Counted from the stretch's first letter, positions 30,921 through 45,268 are shown. The stretch is 64,000 bases of DNA from Aphelocoma coerulescens (GCF_041296385.1 NC_091014.1:47820078-47884077), one strand, 5' to 3'. Numbers and translations are program-made. Notes: a model not told the origin generated them from the letters alone.

Positions 30921-33900
30921 CAGGAGCTCCAGGGACACTCGCCACGCGAAAGGCAGGCCAAGTGGAGCACGATACAGTTAAAACCTTGCTCCCTCTTCTT
31001 CTTTCTGCTTGGAACTCACCGCCGCCCAATGCCCCATTTCTGGCTCAAACTAGGTTATGGTTATGGTTACACCTAGTGTTAGGGTTTGAGAAATCCATAA
31101 ACCCAGGAGCTCCAGGGATACTCAGCATGCGAAAGGCAGGCCAAGCTTATCGCAGCACAGCCAAAACCTTGCTCCCACTTCTTCATTCTTCTTGGAAGTC
31201 GCCACAACCCAATGCCTGATTTCTGGCTCAATCTAGGGTTAGGGTTAGGGTTAGGGTTATGCCTAGGGTTAGGCTTGAGAAAACCACAAAGCCAGGAGCT
31301 CCAGGGATACTCCCCATGCGAAAGGCAGGCCAAGCTTATCGCAGCACAGCCAAAACCTTGCTCTCACTTCTTCATTCTTCTTGGGATTCACCACAGCCCA
31401 ATGCCCGATTTCTGGCTCAAACTAGGGTTAGGGTTACGCCTAGGGTTAGGCTTGAGCAAACCACAAAGCCAGGAGCTCCAGGGACACTCACCATGCGAAA
31501 GGCAGGCCAAGTTGAGCACGATACAGTTAAAACCTTGCTCCCTCTTCTTCTTTCTGCTTGGAACTCGCCGCCACCCAATGCCCCATTTCTGGCTCAAACT
31601 AGGTTATGGTTATGGTTACACCTAGTGTTAGGGTTTGAGAAATCCATAAAACCAGGAGCTCCAGGGATACTCAGCATGTGAAAGGCAGGCCAAGCTTATC
31701 GCAGCACAGCCAAAACCTTGCTCCCACTACTTCATTCTTCTTGGAAGTCGCCACAACCCAATGCCTGATTTCTGGCTCAACCTAGGGTTAGGGTTAGGGT
31801 TAGGGTTACGCCTAGGTTAAGGTTTGAGAAAACCACAAAGCCAGGAGCTCCAGGGACACTCACCATGTGAAAGGCAGGCCAAGTTGAGCACGATACAGTT
31901 AAAACCTTGCTCCCTCTTCTTCTTTCTGCTTGGAACTCACCGCCGCCCAATGCCCCATTTCTGGCTCCAACTAGGGTTATGGTCGTGGTTACACCTAGTG
32001 TTAGGGTTTGAGAAATCCACAAAGCCAGGAGCTCTGGGGATACTCAGCATGTGAAAGGCAGGCCAAGCTTATCGCAGCACAAGCAAAACCTTGCTCCTTC
32101 TTCTTCTTTCTGCTTGGAACTTGCCACAGCCCAATGCCGGATTTCTGGCTCAAACTAGGGTTAGGGTTAGGGTTAGGGTTACGCCTAGGGTTAGGCTTGA
32201 GAAAACCACAAAGCCAGGAGCTCCAGGGACGCTCACCATGCGAAAGGCAGGCCAAGTTGAGCACGATACAGTTAAAACCTTGCTCCCTCTTCTTCTTTCT
32301 GCTTGGAACTCACCGCCGCCCAATGCCCCATTTCTGGCTCAAACTAGGTTATGGTTATGGTTACACCTAGTGTTAGGGTTTGAGAAATCCACAAAACCAG
32401 GAGCTCCAGGGATACTCAGAATGCGAAAGGCAGGCCAAGCTTATCGCAGCACAGCCAAAACCTTGCTCCCACTTCTTCATTCTTCTTGGAAGTCGCCACA
32501 ACCCAATGCCTGAGTTCTGGCTCAACCTAGGGTTAGGGTTAGGGTTAGGGTTACGCCTAGGGTTAGGCTTGAGAAAACCACAAAGCCAGGAGCTCCAGGG
32601 ATACTCCCCATGCGAAAGGCAGGCCAAGCTTATCGCAGCACAGCCAAAACCTTGCTCCCACTTCTTCATTCTTATTGGAATTCACCACAGCCCAATGCCC
32701 GATTTCTGGCTCAAACTAGGGTTAGGGTTATGCCTAGGGTTAGGCTTGAGAAAACCACAAAGCCAGGAGCTCCAGGGACACTCGCCACGCGAAAGGCAGG
32801 CCAAGTGGAGCACGATACAGTTAAAACCTTGCTCCCTCTTCTTCTTTCTGCTTGGAACTCACCGCCGCCCAATGCCCCATTTCTGGCTCAAACTAGGTTA
32901 TGGTTATGGTTACACCTAGTGTTAGGGTTTGAGAAATCCATAAACCCAGGAGCTCCAGGGATACTCAGCATGCGAAAGGCAGGCCAAGCTTATCGCAGCA
33001 CAGCCAAAACCTTGCTCCCACTTCTTCATTCTTCTTGGAAGTCGCCACAACCCAATGCCTGATTTCTGGCTCAATCTAGGGTTAGGGTTAGGGTTAGGGT
33101 TACGCCTAGGGTTAGGCTTGAGAAAACCACAAAGCCAGGAGCTCCAGGGATACTCCCCATGCGAAAGGCAGGCCAAGCTTATCGCAGCACAGCCAAAACC
33201 TTGCTCCCTCTTCTTCATTCTTCTTGGAACTTGCCACAGCCCAATGCCCGATTTCTGTCTCAATCTAGGGTTAGGGTTACGCCTAGGGTTAGGCTTGAGA
33301 AAACCACAAAGCCAGGAGCTCCAGGGACACTCACCATGCGAAAGGCAGGCCAAGTTGAGCACGATACAGTTAAAACCTTGCTCCCTCTTCTTCTTTCTGC
33401 TTGGAACTCGCCGTCGCCCAATGCCCCATTTCTGGCTAAAACTAGGTTATGGTTATGGTTACACCTAGTGTTAGGGTTTGAGAAAACCACAAAGCCAGGA
33501 GCTCCAGGGATACTCCCCATGCGAAAGGCAGGCCAAGCTTATCGCAGCACAGCCAAAACCTTGCTCCCACTTCTTCATTCTTATTGGAATTCACCACAGC
33601 CCAATGCCCGATTTCTGGCTCAAACTAGGGTTAGGGTTACGCCTAGGGTTAGGCTTGAGAAAACCACAAAGCCAGGAGCTCCAGGGACACTCACCATGCG
33701 AAAGGCAGGCCAAGTTGAGCACGATACAGTTAAAACCTTGCTCCCTCTTCTTCTTTCTGCTTGGAACTCGCTGCCGCCCAATGCCCCATTTCTGGCTCAA
33801 AATAGGGTTATGGTCGTGGTTACACCTAGTGTTAGGGTTTGAGAAATCCACAAAGCCAGGAGCTCCGGGGATACTCAGCATGCGAAAGGCAGGCCAAGCT

Positions 33901-34935
33901 TATCGCAGCACAAGCAAAACCTTGCTCCCTCTTCTTCATTCTTCTTGGAACTTGCCACAGCCCAATGCCCGATTTCTGTCTCAATCTAGGGTTAGGGTTA
34001 GGGTTAGGGTTACGCCTAGGGTTAGGCTTGAGAAAACCACAAAGCCAGGAGCTCCAGGGACGCTCACCATGCGAAAGGCAGGCCAAGTTGAGCACGATAC
34101 AGTTAAAACCTTGCTCCCTCTTCTTCTTTCTGCTTGGAACTCACCGCCGCCCAATGCCCCATTTCTGGCTCAAACTAGGTTATGGTTATGGTTACACCTA
34201 GTGTTAGGGTTTGAGAAATCCACAAAACCAGGAGCTCCAGGGATACTCCCCATGCGAAAGGCAGGCCAAGCTTATCGCAGCACAGCCAAAACCTTGCTCC
34301 CACTTCTTCATTCTTCTTGGAAGTCGCCACAACCCAATGCCTGATTTCTGGCTCAACCTAGGGTTAGGGTTAGGGTTAGGGTTACGCCTAGGGTTAGGCT
34401 TGAGAAAACCACAAAGCCAGGAGCTCCAGGGATACTCCCCATGCGAAAGGCAGGCCAAGCTTATCGCAGCACAGCCAAAACCTTGCTCTCACTTCTTCAT
34501 ACTTCTTGGGATTCACCACAGCCCAATGCCCGATTTCTGGCTCAAACTAGGGTTAGGGTTACGCCTAGGGTTAGGCTTGAGAAAACCACAAAGCCAGGAG
34601 CTCCAGGGACACTCACCATGTGAAAGGCAGGCCAAGTTGAGCACGATACAGTTAAAACCTTGCTCCCTCTTCCTCTTTCTGCTTGGAACTCACCGCCACC
34701 CAATGCCCCATTTCTGGCCCAAACTTCGGTTATGTTTATGGTTACACCTAGTGTTAGGATTTGAGAAATCCACAAAGCCAGGAGCTCCATGGATACTCAG
34801 CATGCGAAAGGCAGGCCAAGCTTATCGCAGCACAGCCAAAACCTTGCTTCCTCTTCTTCATTCTTCTTGGAAGTCGCCACAACCCAATGCCTGATTTCTG
34901 GCTCAAACTAGGGTTAGGGTTAGGGTTAGGGTTAC

Positions 34936-37733
34936 GCCTAGGGTTAGGCTTGAGAAAACCACAAAGCCAGGAGCTCCAGGGACACTCACCATGCGAAAGG
35001 CAGGCCAAGTTGAGCACGATACAGTTAAAACCTTGCTCCCTCTTCTTCTTTCTGCTTGGAACTCGCCACCGCCCAATGCCCCATTTCTGGCTCAAACTAG
35101 GTTATGGTTATGGTTACACCTAGTGTTAGGGTTTGAGAAATCCATAAAACCAGGAGCTCCAGGGATACTCAGCATGCGAAAGGCAGGCCAAGCTTATCGC
35201 AGCACAGCCAAAACCTTGCTCCCACTACTTCATTCTTCTTGGAAGTCGCCACAACCCAATGCCTGATTTCTGGCTCAATCTAGGGTTAGGGTTAGGGTTA
35301 GGGTTATGCCTAGGGTTAGGCTTGAGAAAACCACAAAGCCAGGAGCTCCAGGGATACTCCCCATGCGAAAGGCAGGCCAAGCTTATCGCAGCACAGCCAA
35401 AACCTTGCTCTCACTTCTTCATTCTTCTTGGGATTCACCACAGCCCAATGCCCGATTTCTGGCTCAAACTAGGGTTAGGGTTACGCCTAGGGTTAGGCTT
35501 GAGAAAACCACAAAGCCAGGAGCTCCAGGGACACTCACCATGTGAAAGGCAGGCCAAGTTGAGCACGATACAGTTAAAACCTTGCTCCCTCTTCTTCTTT
35601 CTGCTTGGAACTCGCCGCCGCCCAATGCCCCATTTCTGGCTCCAACTAGGGTTATGGTCGTGGTTACACCTAGTGTTAGGGTTTGAGAAATCCACAAAGC
35701 CAGGAGCTCCAGGGATACTCAGCATGTGAAAGGCAGGCCAAGCTTATCGCAGCACAAGCAAAACCTTGCTCCCTCTTCTTCTTTCTGCTTGGAACTTGCC
35801 ACAGCCCAATGCCCGATTTCTGGCTCAAACTAGGGTTAGGGTTAGGGTTAGGGTTACGCCTAGGGTTAGGCTTGAGAAAACCACAAAGCCAGGAGCTCCA
35901 GGGACACTCACCATGCGAAAGGCAGGCCAAGTTGAGCACGATACAGTTAAAACCTTGCTCCCTCTTCTTCTTTCTGCTTGGAACTCACCGCCGCCCAATG
36001 CCCCATTTCTGGCTCAAACTAGGTTATGGTTATGGTTACACCTAGTGTTAGGGTTTGAGAAATCCACAAAGCCAGGAGCTCCAGGGATACTCAGCATGCG
36101 AAAGGCAGGCCAAGCTTATCGCAGCACAGCCAAAACCTTGCTCCCACTTCTTCATTCTTCTTGGAAGTCGCCACAACCCAATGCCTGATTTCTGGCTCAA
36201 TCTAGGGTTAGGGTTAGGGTTAGGGTTACGCCTAGGGTTAGGCTTGAGAAAACCACAAAGCCAGGAGCTCCAGGGATACTCCCCATGCGAAAGGCAGGCC
36301 AAGCTTATCGCAGCACAGCCAAAACCTTGCTCCCACTTCTTCATTCTTATTGGAATTCACCACAGCCCAATGCCCGATTTCTGGCTCAAACTAGGGTTAG
36401 GGTTACGCCTAGGGTTAGGCTTGAGAAAACCACAAAGCCAGGAGCTCCAGGGACACTCACCATGCGAAAGGCAGGCCAAGTTGAGCACGATACAGTTAAA
36501 ACCTTGCTCCCTCTTCTTCTTTCTGCTTGGAACTCGCCGCCGCCCAATGCCCCATTTCTGGCTCAAACTAGGTTATGGCTATGGTTACACCTAGTGTTAG
36601 GGTTTGAGAAATCCATAAAACCAGGAGCTCCAGGGATACTCAGCATGCGAAAGGCAGGCCAAGCTTATCGCAGCACAGCCAAAACCTTGCTCCCACTACT
36701 TCATTCTTCTTGGAAGTCGCCACAACCCAATGCCTGATTTCTGGCTCAATCTAGGGTTAGGGTTAGGGTTAGGGTTATGCCTAGGGTTAGGCTTGAGAAA
36801 ACCACAAAGCCAGGAGCTCCAGGGATACTCCCCATGCGAAAGGCAGGCCAAGCTTATCGCAGCACAGCCAAAACCTTGCTCTCACTTCTTCATTCTTCTT
36901 GGGATTCACCACAGCCCAATGCCCGATTTCTGGCTCAAACTAGGGTTAGGGTTACGCCTAGGGTTAGGCTTGAGAAAACCACAAAGCCAGGAGCTCCAGG
37001 GACACTCACCATGTGAAAGGCAGGCCAAGTTGAGCACGATACAGTTAAAACCTTTCTCCCTCTTCCTCTTTCTGCTTGGAACTCACCGCCACCCAATGCC
37101 CCATTTCTGGCCCAAACTTCGGTTATGTTTATGGTTACACCTAGTGTTAGGATTTGAGAAATCCACAAAGCCAGGAGCTCCAGGGATACTCAGCATGCGA
37201 AAGGCAGGCCAAGCTTATCGCAGCACAGCCAAAACCTTGCTCCCTCTTCTTCATTCTTCTTGGAAGTCGCCACAACCCAATGCCTGATTTCTGGCTCAAA
37301 CTAGGGTTAGGGTTAGGGTTAGGGTTACGCCTAGGTTAAGGTTTGAGAAAACCACAAAGCCAGGAGCTCCAGGGACACTCACCATGTGAAAGGCAGGCCA
37401 AGTTGAGCACGATACAGTTAAAACCTTGCTCCCTCTTCTTCTTTCTGCTTGGAACTCACCGCCGCCCAATGCCCCATTTCTGGCTCCAACTAGGGTTATG
37501 GTCGTGGTTACACCTAGTGTTAGGGTTTGAGAAATCCACAAAGCCAGGAGCTCTGGGGATACTCAGCATGTGAAAGGCAGGCCAAGCTTATCGCAGCACA
37601 AGCAAAACCTTGCTCCTTCTTCTTCTTTCTGCTTGGAACTTGCCACAGCCCAATGCCCGATTTCTGGCTCAAACTAGGGTTAGGGTTAGGGTTAGGGTTA
37701 CGCCTAGGGTTAGGCTTGAGAAAACCACAAAGC
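34936..37733 (+). repeat. Mixed segment found once in the window
   Basis: It includes the end of monomer 34779, then 34968 A, 35151 B4, 35340 B2, 35517 A, 35701 B4, 35890 A, 36073 B4, 36262 B2, 36439 A, 36622 B4, 36811 B2, 36988 A, 37172 B4, 37361 A and 37545 B4. The matching part of the second large copy would lie beyond the right edge. 36439-37360 is an m4-m8 run. Private changes include C at 36579 (TTATGGCTATGG) and T at 37055 (CTTTCTCCC). 37361-37733 resembles 7009-7381, linking into the third 9,390-type block. Confidence 0.85.
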
Positions 37734-40700
37734 CAGGAGCTCCAGGGACGCTCACCATGCGAAAGGCAGGCCAAGTTGAGCACGATACAGTTAAAACCTT
37801 GCTCCCTCTTCTTCTTTCTGCTTGGAACTCACCGCCGCCCAATGCCCCATTTCTGGCTCAAACTAGGTTATGGTTATGGTTACACCTAGTGTTAGGGTTT
37901 GAGAAATCCACAAAACCAGGAGCTCCAGGGATACTCAGAATGCGAAAGGCAGGCCAAGCTTATCGCAGCACAGCCAAAACCTTGCTCCCACTTCTTCATT
38001 CTTCTTGGAAGTCGCCACAACCCAATGCCTGAGTTCTGGCTCAACCTAGGGTTAGGGTTAGGGTTAGGGTTACGCCTATTGTTAGGCTTGAGAAAACCAC
38101 AAAGCCAGGAGCTCCAGGGATACTCCCCATGCGAAAGGCAGGCCAAGCTTATCGCAGCACAGCCAAAACCTTGCTCCCACTTCTTCATTCTTCTTGGAAG
38201 TCGCCACAACCCAATGCCTGAGTTCTGGCTCAACCTAGGGTTAGGGTTAGGGTTAGGGTTACGCCTATTGTTAGGCTTGAGAAAACCACAAAGCCAGGAG
38301 CTCCAGGGATACTCCCCATGCGAAAGGCAGGCCAAGCTTATCGCAGCACAGCCAAAACCTTGCTCTCACTTCTTCATTCTTCTTGGGATTCACCACAGCC
38401 CAATGCCCGATTTCTGGCTCAAACTAGGGTTAGGGTTACGCCTAGGGTTAGGCTTGAGCAAACCACAAAGCCAGGAGCTCCAGGGACACTCACCATGCGA
38501 AAGGCAGGCCAAGTTGAGCACGATACAGTTAAAACCTTGCTCCCTCTTCCTCTTTCTGCTTGGAACTCACCGCCACCCAATGCCCCATTTCTGGCCCAAA
38601 CTTCGGTTATGTTTATGGTTACACCTAGTGTTAGGATTTGAGAAATCCACAAAGCCAGGAGCTCCAGGGATACTCACCATGCGAAAGGCAGGCCAAGCTT
38701 ATCGCACCACAGCCAAAACCTTGCTCCCTCTTCTTCATTCTTCTTGGAAGTCGCCACAACCCAATGCCTGATTTCTGGCTCAAACTAGGGTTAGGGTTAG
38801 GGTTAGGGTTACGCCTAGGTTAAGGTTTGAGAAAACCACAAAGCCAGGAGCTCCAGGGACACTCACCATGTGAAAGGCAGGCCAAGTTGAGCACGATACA
38901 GTTAAAACCTTGCTCCCTCTTCTTCTTTCTGCTTGGAACTCACCGCCGCCCAATGCCCCATTTCTGGCTCCAACTAGGGTTATGGTCGTGGTTACACCTA
39001 GTGTTAGGGTTTGAGAAATCCACAAAGCCAGGAGCTCTGGGGATACTCAGCATGTGAAAGGCAGGCCAAGCTTATCGCAGCACAAGCAAAACCTTGCTCC
39101 TTCTTCTTCTTTCTGCTTGGAACTTGCCACAGCCCAATGCCCGATTTCTGGCTCAAACTAGGGTTAGGGTTAGGGTTAGGGTTACGCCTAGGGTTAGGCT
39201 TGAGAAAACCACAAAGCCAGGAGCTCCAGGGACGCTCACCATGCGAAAGGCAGGCCAAGTTGAGCACGATACAGTTAAAACCTTGCTCCCTCTTCTTCTT
39301 TCTGCTTGGAACTCACCGCCGCCCAATGCCCCATTTCTGGCTCAAACTAGGTTATGGTTATGGTTACACCTAGTGTTAGGGTTTGAGAAATCCACAAAAC
39401 CAGGAGCTCCAGGGATACTCAGAATGCGAAAGGCAGGCCAAGCTTATCGCAGCACAGCCAAAACCTTGCTCCCACTTCTTCATTCTTCTTGGAAGTCGCC
39501 ACAACCCAATGCCTGAGTTCTGGCTCAACCTAGGGTTAGGGTTAGGGTTAGGGTTACGCCTATTGTTAGGCTTGAGAAAACCACAAAGCCAGGAGCTCCA
39601 GGGATACTCCCCATGCGAAAGGCAGGCCAAGCTTATCGCAGCACAGCCAAAACCTTGCTCCCACTTCTTCATTCTTATTGGAATTCACCACAGCCCAATG
39701 CCCGATTTCTGGCTCAAACTAGGGTTAGGGTTATGCCTAGGGTTAGGCTTGAGAAAACCACAAAGCCAGGAGCTCCAGGGACACTCGCCACGCGAAAGGC
39801 AGGCCAAGTGGAGCACGATACAGTTAAAACCTTGCTCCCTCTTCTTCTTTCTGCTTGGAACTCGCCGTCGCCCAATGCCCCATTTCTGGCTCAAACTAGG
39901 TTATGGTTATGGTTACACCTAGTGTTAGGGTTTGAGAAATCCACAAAGCCAGGAGCTCCAGGGATACTCAGCATGCGAAAGGCAGGCCAAGCTTATCGCA
40001 GCACAGCCAAAACCTTGCTCCCACTTCTTCATTCTTCTTGGAAGTCGCCACAACCCAATGCCTGATTTCTGGCTCAATCTAGGGTTAGGGTTAGGGTTAG
40101 GGTTATGCCTAGGGTTAGGCTTGAGAAAACCACAAAGCCAGGAGCTCCAGGGATACTCCCCATGCGAAAGGCAGGCCAAGCTTATCGCAGCACAGCCAAA
40201 ACCTTGCTCCCACTTCTTCATTCTTATTGGAATTCACCACAGCCCAATGCCCGATTTCTGGCTCAAACTAGGGTTAGGGTTACGCCTAGGGTTAGGCTTG
40301 AGAAAACCACAAAGCCAGGAGCTCCAGGGACACTCACCATGCGAAAGGCAGGCCAAGTTGAGCACGATACAGTTAAAACCTTGCTCCCTCTTCTTCTTTC
40401 TGCTTGGAACTCGCCGCCGCCCAATGCCCCATTTCTGGCTCAAACTAGGTTATGGTTATGGTTACACCTAGTGTTAGGGTTTGAGAAATCCATAAAACCA
40501 GGAGCTCCAGGGATACTCAGCATGCGAAAGGCAGGCCAAGCTTATCGCAGCACAGCCAAAACCTTGCTCCCACTACTTCATTCTTCTTGGAAGTCGCCAC
40601 AACCCAATGCCTGATTTCTGGCTCAATCTAGGGTTAGGGTTAGGGTTAGGGTTATGCCTAGGGTTAGGCTTGAGAAAACCACAAAGCCAGGAGCTCCAGG

Positions 40701-43613
40701 GATACTCCCCATGCGAAAGGCAGGCCAAGCTTATCGCAGCACAGCCAAAACCTTGCTCTCACTTCTTCATTCTTCTTGGGATTCACCACAGCCCAATGCC
40801 CGATTTCTGGCTCAAACTAGGGTTAGGGTTACGCCTAGGGTTAGGCTTGAGCAAACCACAAAGCCAGGAGCTCCAGGGACACTCACCATGTGAAAGGCAG
40901 GCCAAGTTGAGCACGATACAGTTAAAACCTTGCTCCCTCTTCCTCTTTCTGCTTGGAACTCACCGCCACCCAATGCCCCATTTCTGGCCCAAACTTCGGT
41001 TATGTTTATGGTTACACCTAGTGTTAGGATTTGAGAAATCCACAAAGCCAGGAGCTCCAGGGATACTCACCATGCGAAAGGCAGGCCAAGCTTATCGCAG
41101 CACAGCCAAAACCTTGCTCCCTCTTCTTCATTCTTCTTGGAAGTCGCCACAACCCAATGCCTGATTTCTGGCTCAAACTAGGGTTAGGGTTAGGGTTAGG
41201 GTTACGCCTAGGTTAAGGTTTGAGAAAACCACAAAGCCAGGAGCTCCAGGGACACTCACCATGTGAACGGCAGGCCAAGTTGAGCACGATACAGTTAAAA
41301 CCTTGCTCCCTCTTCTTCTTTCTGCTTGGAACTCACCGCCGCCCAATGCCCCATTTCTGGCTCCAACTAGGGTTATGGTCGTGGTTACACCTAGTGTTAG
41401 GGTTTGAGAAATCCACAAAGCCAGGAGCTCCGGGGATACTCAGCATGTGAAAGGCAGGCCAAGCTTATCGCAGCACAAGCAAAACCTTGCTCCTTCTTCT
41501 TCTTTCTGCTTGGAACTTGCCACAGCCCAATGCCCGATTTCTGGCTCAAACTAGGGTTAGGGTTAGGGTTAGGGTTACGCCTAGGGTTAGGCTTGAGAAA
41601 ACCACAAAGCCAGGAGCTCCAGGGACGCTCACCATGCGAAAGGCAGGCCAAGTTGAGCACGATACAGTTAAAACCTTGCTCCCTCTTCTTCTTTCTGCTT
41701 GGAACTCACCGCCGCCCAATGCCCCATTTCTGGCTCAAACTAGGTTATGGTTATGGTTACACCTAGTGTTAGGGTTTGAGAAATCCACAAAACCAGGAGC
41801 TCCAGGGATACTCAGAATGCGAAAGGCAGGCCAAGCTTATCGCAGCACAGCCAAAACCTTGCTCCCACTTCTTCATTCTTCTTGGAAGTCGCCACAACCC
41901 AATGCCCGATTTCTGGCTCAAACTAGGGTTAGGGTTACGCCTAGGGTTAGGCTTGAGAAAACCACAAAGCCAGGAGCTCCAGGGATACTCCCCATGCGAA
42001 AGGCAGGCCAAGCTTATCGCAGCACAGCCAAAACCTTGCTCCCACTTCTTCATTCTTATTGGAATTCACCACAGCCCAATGCCCGATTTCTGGCTCAAAC
42101 TAGGGTTAGGGTTACGCCTAGGGTTAGGCTTGAGAAAACCACAAAGCCAGGAGCTCGAGGGACACTCGCCACGCGAAAGGCAGGCCAAGTGGAGCACGAT
42201 ACAGTTAAAACCTTGCTCCCTCTTCTTCTTTCTGCTTGGAACTCGCCGCCGCCCAATGCCCCATTTCTGGCTCAAACTAGGTTATGGTTATGGTTACACC
42301 TAGTGTTAGGATTTGAGAAATCCACAAAGCCAGGAGCTCCAGGGATACTCAGCATGCGAAAGGCAGGCCAAGCTTATCGCAGCACAGCCAAAACCTTGCT
42401 CCCTCTTCTTCATTCTTCTTGGAAGTCGCCACAACCCAATGCCTGATTTCTGGCTCAATCTAGGGTTAGGGTTAGGGTTAGGGTTACGCCTAGGGTTAGG
42501 CTTGAGAAAACCACAAAGCCAGGAGCTCCAGGGATACTCCCCATGCGAAAGGCAGGCCAAGCTTATCGCAGCACAGCCAAAACCTTGCTCCCACTTCTTC
42601 ATTCTTATTGGAATTCACCACAGCCCAATGCCCGATTTCTGGCTCAAACTAGGGTTAGGGTTACGCCTAGGGTTAGGCTTGAGAAAACCACAAAGCCAGG
42701 AGCTCCAGGGACACCCACCATGCGAAAGGCAGGTCAAGTTGAGCACGATACAGTTAAAACCTTGCTCCCTCTTCTTCTTTCTGCTTGGAACTCGCTGCCG
42801 CCCAATGCCCCATTTCTGGCTCAAAATAGGGTTATGGTCGTGGTTACACCTAGTGTTAGGGTTTGAGAAATCCACAAAGCCAGGAGCTCCGGGGATACTC
42901 AGCATGCGAAAGGCAGGCCAAGCTTATCGCAGCACAAGCAAAACCTTGCTCCCTCTTCTTCATTCTTCTTGGAACTTGCCACAGCCCAATGCCCGATTTC
43001 TGTCTCAATCTAGGGTTAGGGTTACGCCTAGGGTTAGGCTTGAGAAAACCACAAAGCCAGGAGCTCCAGGGACACTCACCATGCGAAAGGCAGGCCAAGT
43101 TGAGCACGATACAGTTAAAACCTTGCTCCCTCTTCTTCTTTCTGCTTGGAACTCGCCGTCGCCCAATGCCCCATTTCTGGCTCAAACTAGGTTATGGTTA
43201 TGGTTACACCTAGTGTTAGGGTTTGAGAAATCCACAAAGCCAGGAGCTCCAGGGATACTCAGCATGCGAAAGGCAGGCCAAGCTTATCGCAGCACAGCCA
43301 AAACCTTGCTCCCTCTTCTTCATTCTTCTTGGAAGTCGCCACAACCCAATGCCTGATTTCTGGCTCAAACTAGGGTTAGGGTTAGGGTTAGGGTTACGCC
43401 TAGGTTAAGGTTTGAGAAAACCACAAAGCCAGGAGCTCCAGGGACACTCACCATGTGAACGGCAGGCCAAGTTGAGCACGATACAGTTAAAACCTTGCTC
43501 CCTCTTCTTCTTTCTGCTTGGAACTCACCGCCACCCAATGCCCCATTTCTGGCTCAAACTAGGGTTATGGTCGTGGTTACACCTAGTGTTAGGGTTTGAG
43601 AAATCCACAAAGC
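37734..43613 (+). repeat. 9,390-type block, third copy (5,880-bp part)
   Basis: Equals 5898-11777 at +31,836 and 15288-21167 at +22,446: 14 mixed monomers to 40315, a permuted HOR at 40316-41970 and the XhoI-marked relative at 41971-43613 (XhoI 42154-42159). The match continues into the HORs that follow. Relative to 8852-9401 it carries C at 40852 (GAGCAAACC) and C at 41070 (GATACTCACC), both typical of the 6459-7008 type, so a patch has moved between neighbours. Confidence 0.88.
40316..41970 (+). repeat. 1,655-bp HOR, permuted copy with patched m6-m8
   Basis: m4-m9, m1-m3 from 40316. The m6-m7 junction has GAGCAAACC and m8 (41049) has a GATACTCACC head, both borrowed from the non-HOR monomers of the 38295-38844 type. 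The rest is canonical. Confidence 0.87.
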
Positions 43614-45268
43614 CAGGAGCTCCGGGGATACTCAGCATGTGAAAGGCAGGCCAAGCTTATCGCAGCACAAGCAAAACCTTGCTCCTTCTTCTTCTTTCTG
43701 CTTGGAACTTGCCACAGCCCAATGCCCGATTTCTGGCTCAAACTAGGGTTAGGGTTAGGGTTAGGGTTACGCCTAGGGTTAGGCTTGAGAAAACCACAAA
43801 GCCAGGAGCTCCAGGGACGCTCACCATGCGAAAGGCAGGCCAAGTTGAGCACGATACAGTTAAAACCTTGCTCCCTCTTCTTCTTTCTGCTTGGAACTCA
43901 CCGCCGCCCAATGCCCCATTTCTGGCTCAAACTAGGTTATGGTTATGGTTACACCTAGTGTTAGGGTTTGAGAAATCCACAAAACCAGGAGCTCCAGGGA
44001 TACTCAGAATGCGAAAGGCAGGCCAAGCTTATCGCAGCACAGCCAAAACCTTGCTCCCACTTCTTCATTCTTCTTGGAAGTCGCCACAACCCAATGCCCG
44101 ATTTCTGGCTCAAACTAGGGTTAGGGTTACGCCTAGGGTTAGGCTTGAGAAAACCACAAAGCCAGGAGCTCCAGGGACACTCACCATGCGAAAGGCAGGC
44201 CAAGTTGAGCACGATACAGTTAAAACCTTGCTCCCTCTTCTTCTTTCTGCTTGGAACTCGCCGCCGCCCAATGCCCCATTTCTGGCTCAAACTAGGTTAT
44301 GGTTATGGTTACACCTAGTGTTAGGGTTTGAGAAATCCATAAAACCAGGAGCTCCAGGGATACTCAGCATGCGAAAGGCAGGCCAAGCTTATCGCAGCAC
44401 AGCCAAAACCTTGCTCCCACTACTTCATTCTTCTTGGAAGTCGCCACAACCCAATGCCTGATTTCTGGCTCAAACTAGGGTTAGGGTTAGGGTTAGGGTT
44501 ATGCCTAGGGTTAGGCTTGAGAAAACCACAAAGCCAGGAGCTCCAGGGATACTCCCCATGCGAAAGGCAGGCCAAGCTTATCGCAGCACAGCCAAAACCT
44601 TGCTCTCACTTCTTCATTCTTCTTGGGATTCACCACAGCCCAATGCCCGATTTCTGGCTCAAACTAGGGTTAGGGTTACGCCTAGGGTTAGGCTTGAGAA
44701 AACCACAAAGCCAGGAGCTCCAGGGACACTCACCATGTGAAAGGCAGGCCAAGTTGAGCACGATACAGTTAAAACCTTGCTCCCTCTTCCTCTTTCTGCT
44801 TGGAACTCACCGCCACCCAATGCCCCATTTCTGGCCCAAACTTCGGTTATGTTTATGGTTACACCTAGTGTTAGGATTTGAGAAATCCACAAAGCCAGGA
44901 GCTCCAGGGATACTCAGCATGCGAAAGGCAGGCCAAGCTTATCGCAGCACAGCCAAAACCTTGCTCCCTCTTCTTCATTCTTCTTGGAAGTCGCCACAAC
45001 CCAATGCCTGATTTCTGGCTCAAACTAGGGTTAGGGTTAGGGTTAGGGTTACGCCTAGGTTAAGGTTTGAGAAAACCACAAAGCCAGGAGCTCCAGGGAC
45101 ACTCACCATGTGAACGGCAGGCCAAGTTGAGCACGATACAGTTAAAACCTTGCTCCCTCTTCTTCTTTCTGCTTGGAACTCACCGCCGCCCAATGCCCCA
45201 TTTCTGGCTCCAACTAGGGTTATGGTCGTGGTTACACCTAGTGTTAGGGTTTGAGAAATCCACAAAGC
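43614..45268 (+). repeat. 1,655-bp HOR, canonical copy
   Basis: Full m1-m9, at +22,446 from 21168. It is followed directly by another complete HOR. Confidence 0.92.

Larger units (their letters stand above)
27982..34935 (+). repeat. ~7-kb mixed segment, copy 1
   Basis: Starts: 27982 B4, 28171 A, 28354 B4, 28543 B2, 28720 A, 28904 B4, 29093 A, 29276 B2, 29453 A, 29637 B4, 29826 A, 30010 B4, 30199 B2, 30376 A, 30560 A, 30744 B2, 30921 A, 31104 B4, 31293 B2, 31470 A, 31653 B4, 31842 A, 32026 B4, 32215 A, 32398 B4, 32587 B2, 32764 A, 32947 B4, 33136 B2, 33313 A, 33496 B2, 33673 A, 33857 B4, 34046 A, 34229 B4, 34418 B2, 34595 A, 34779 B4. It is duplicated at 57047-64000 (shift 29,065). Shared private marks include AAAGCCAGG (C at 28014/57079) and TTTCGGGCTC. 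Confidence 0.88.
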
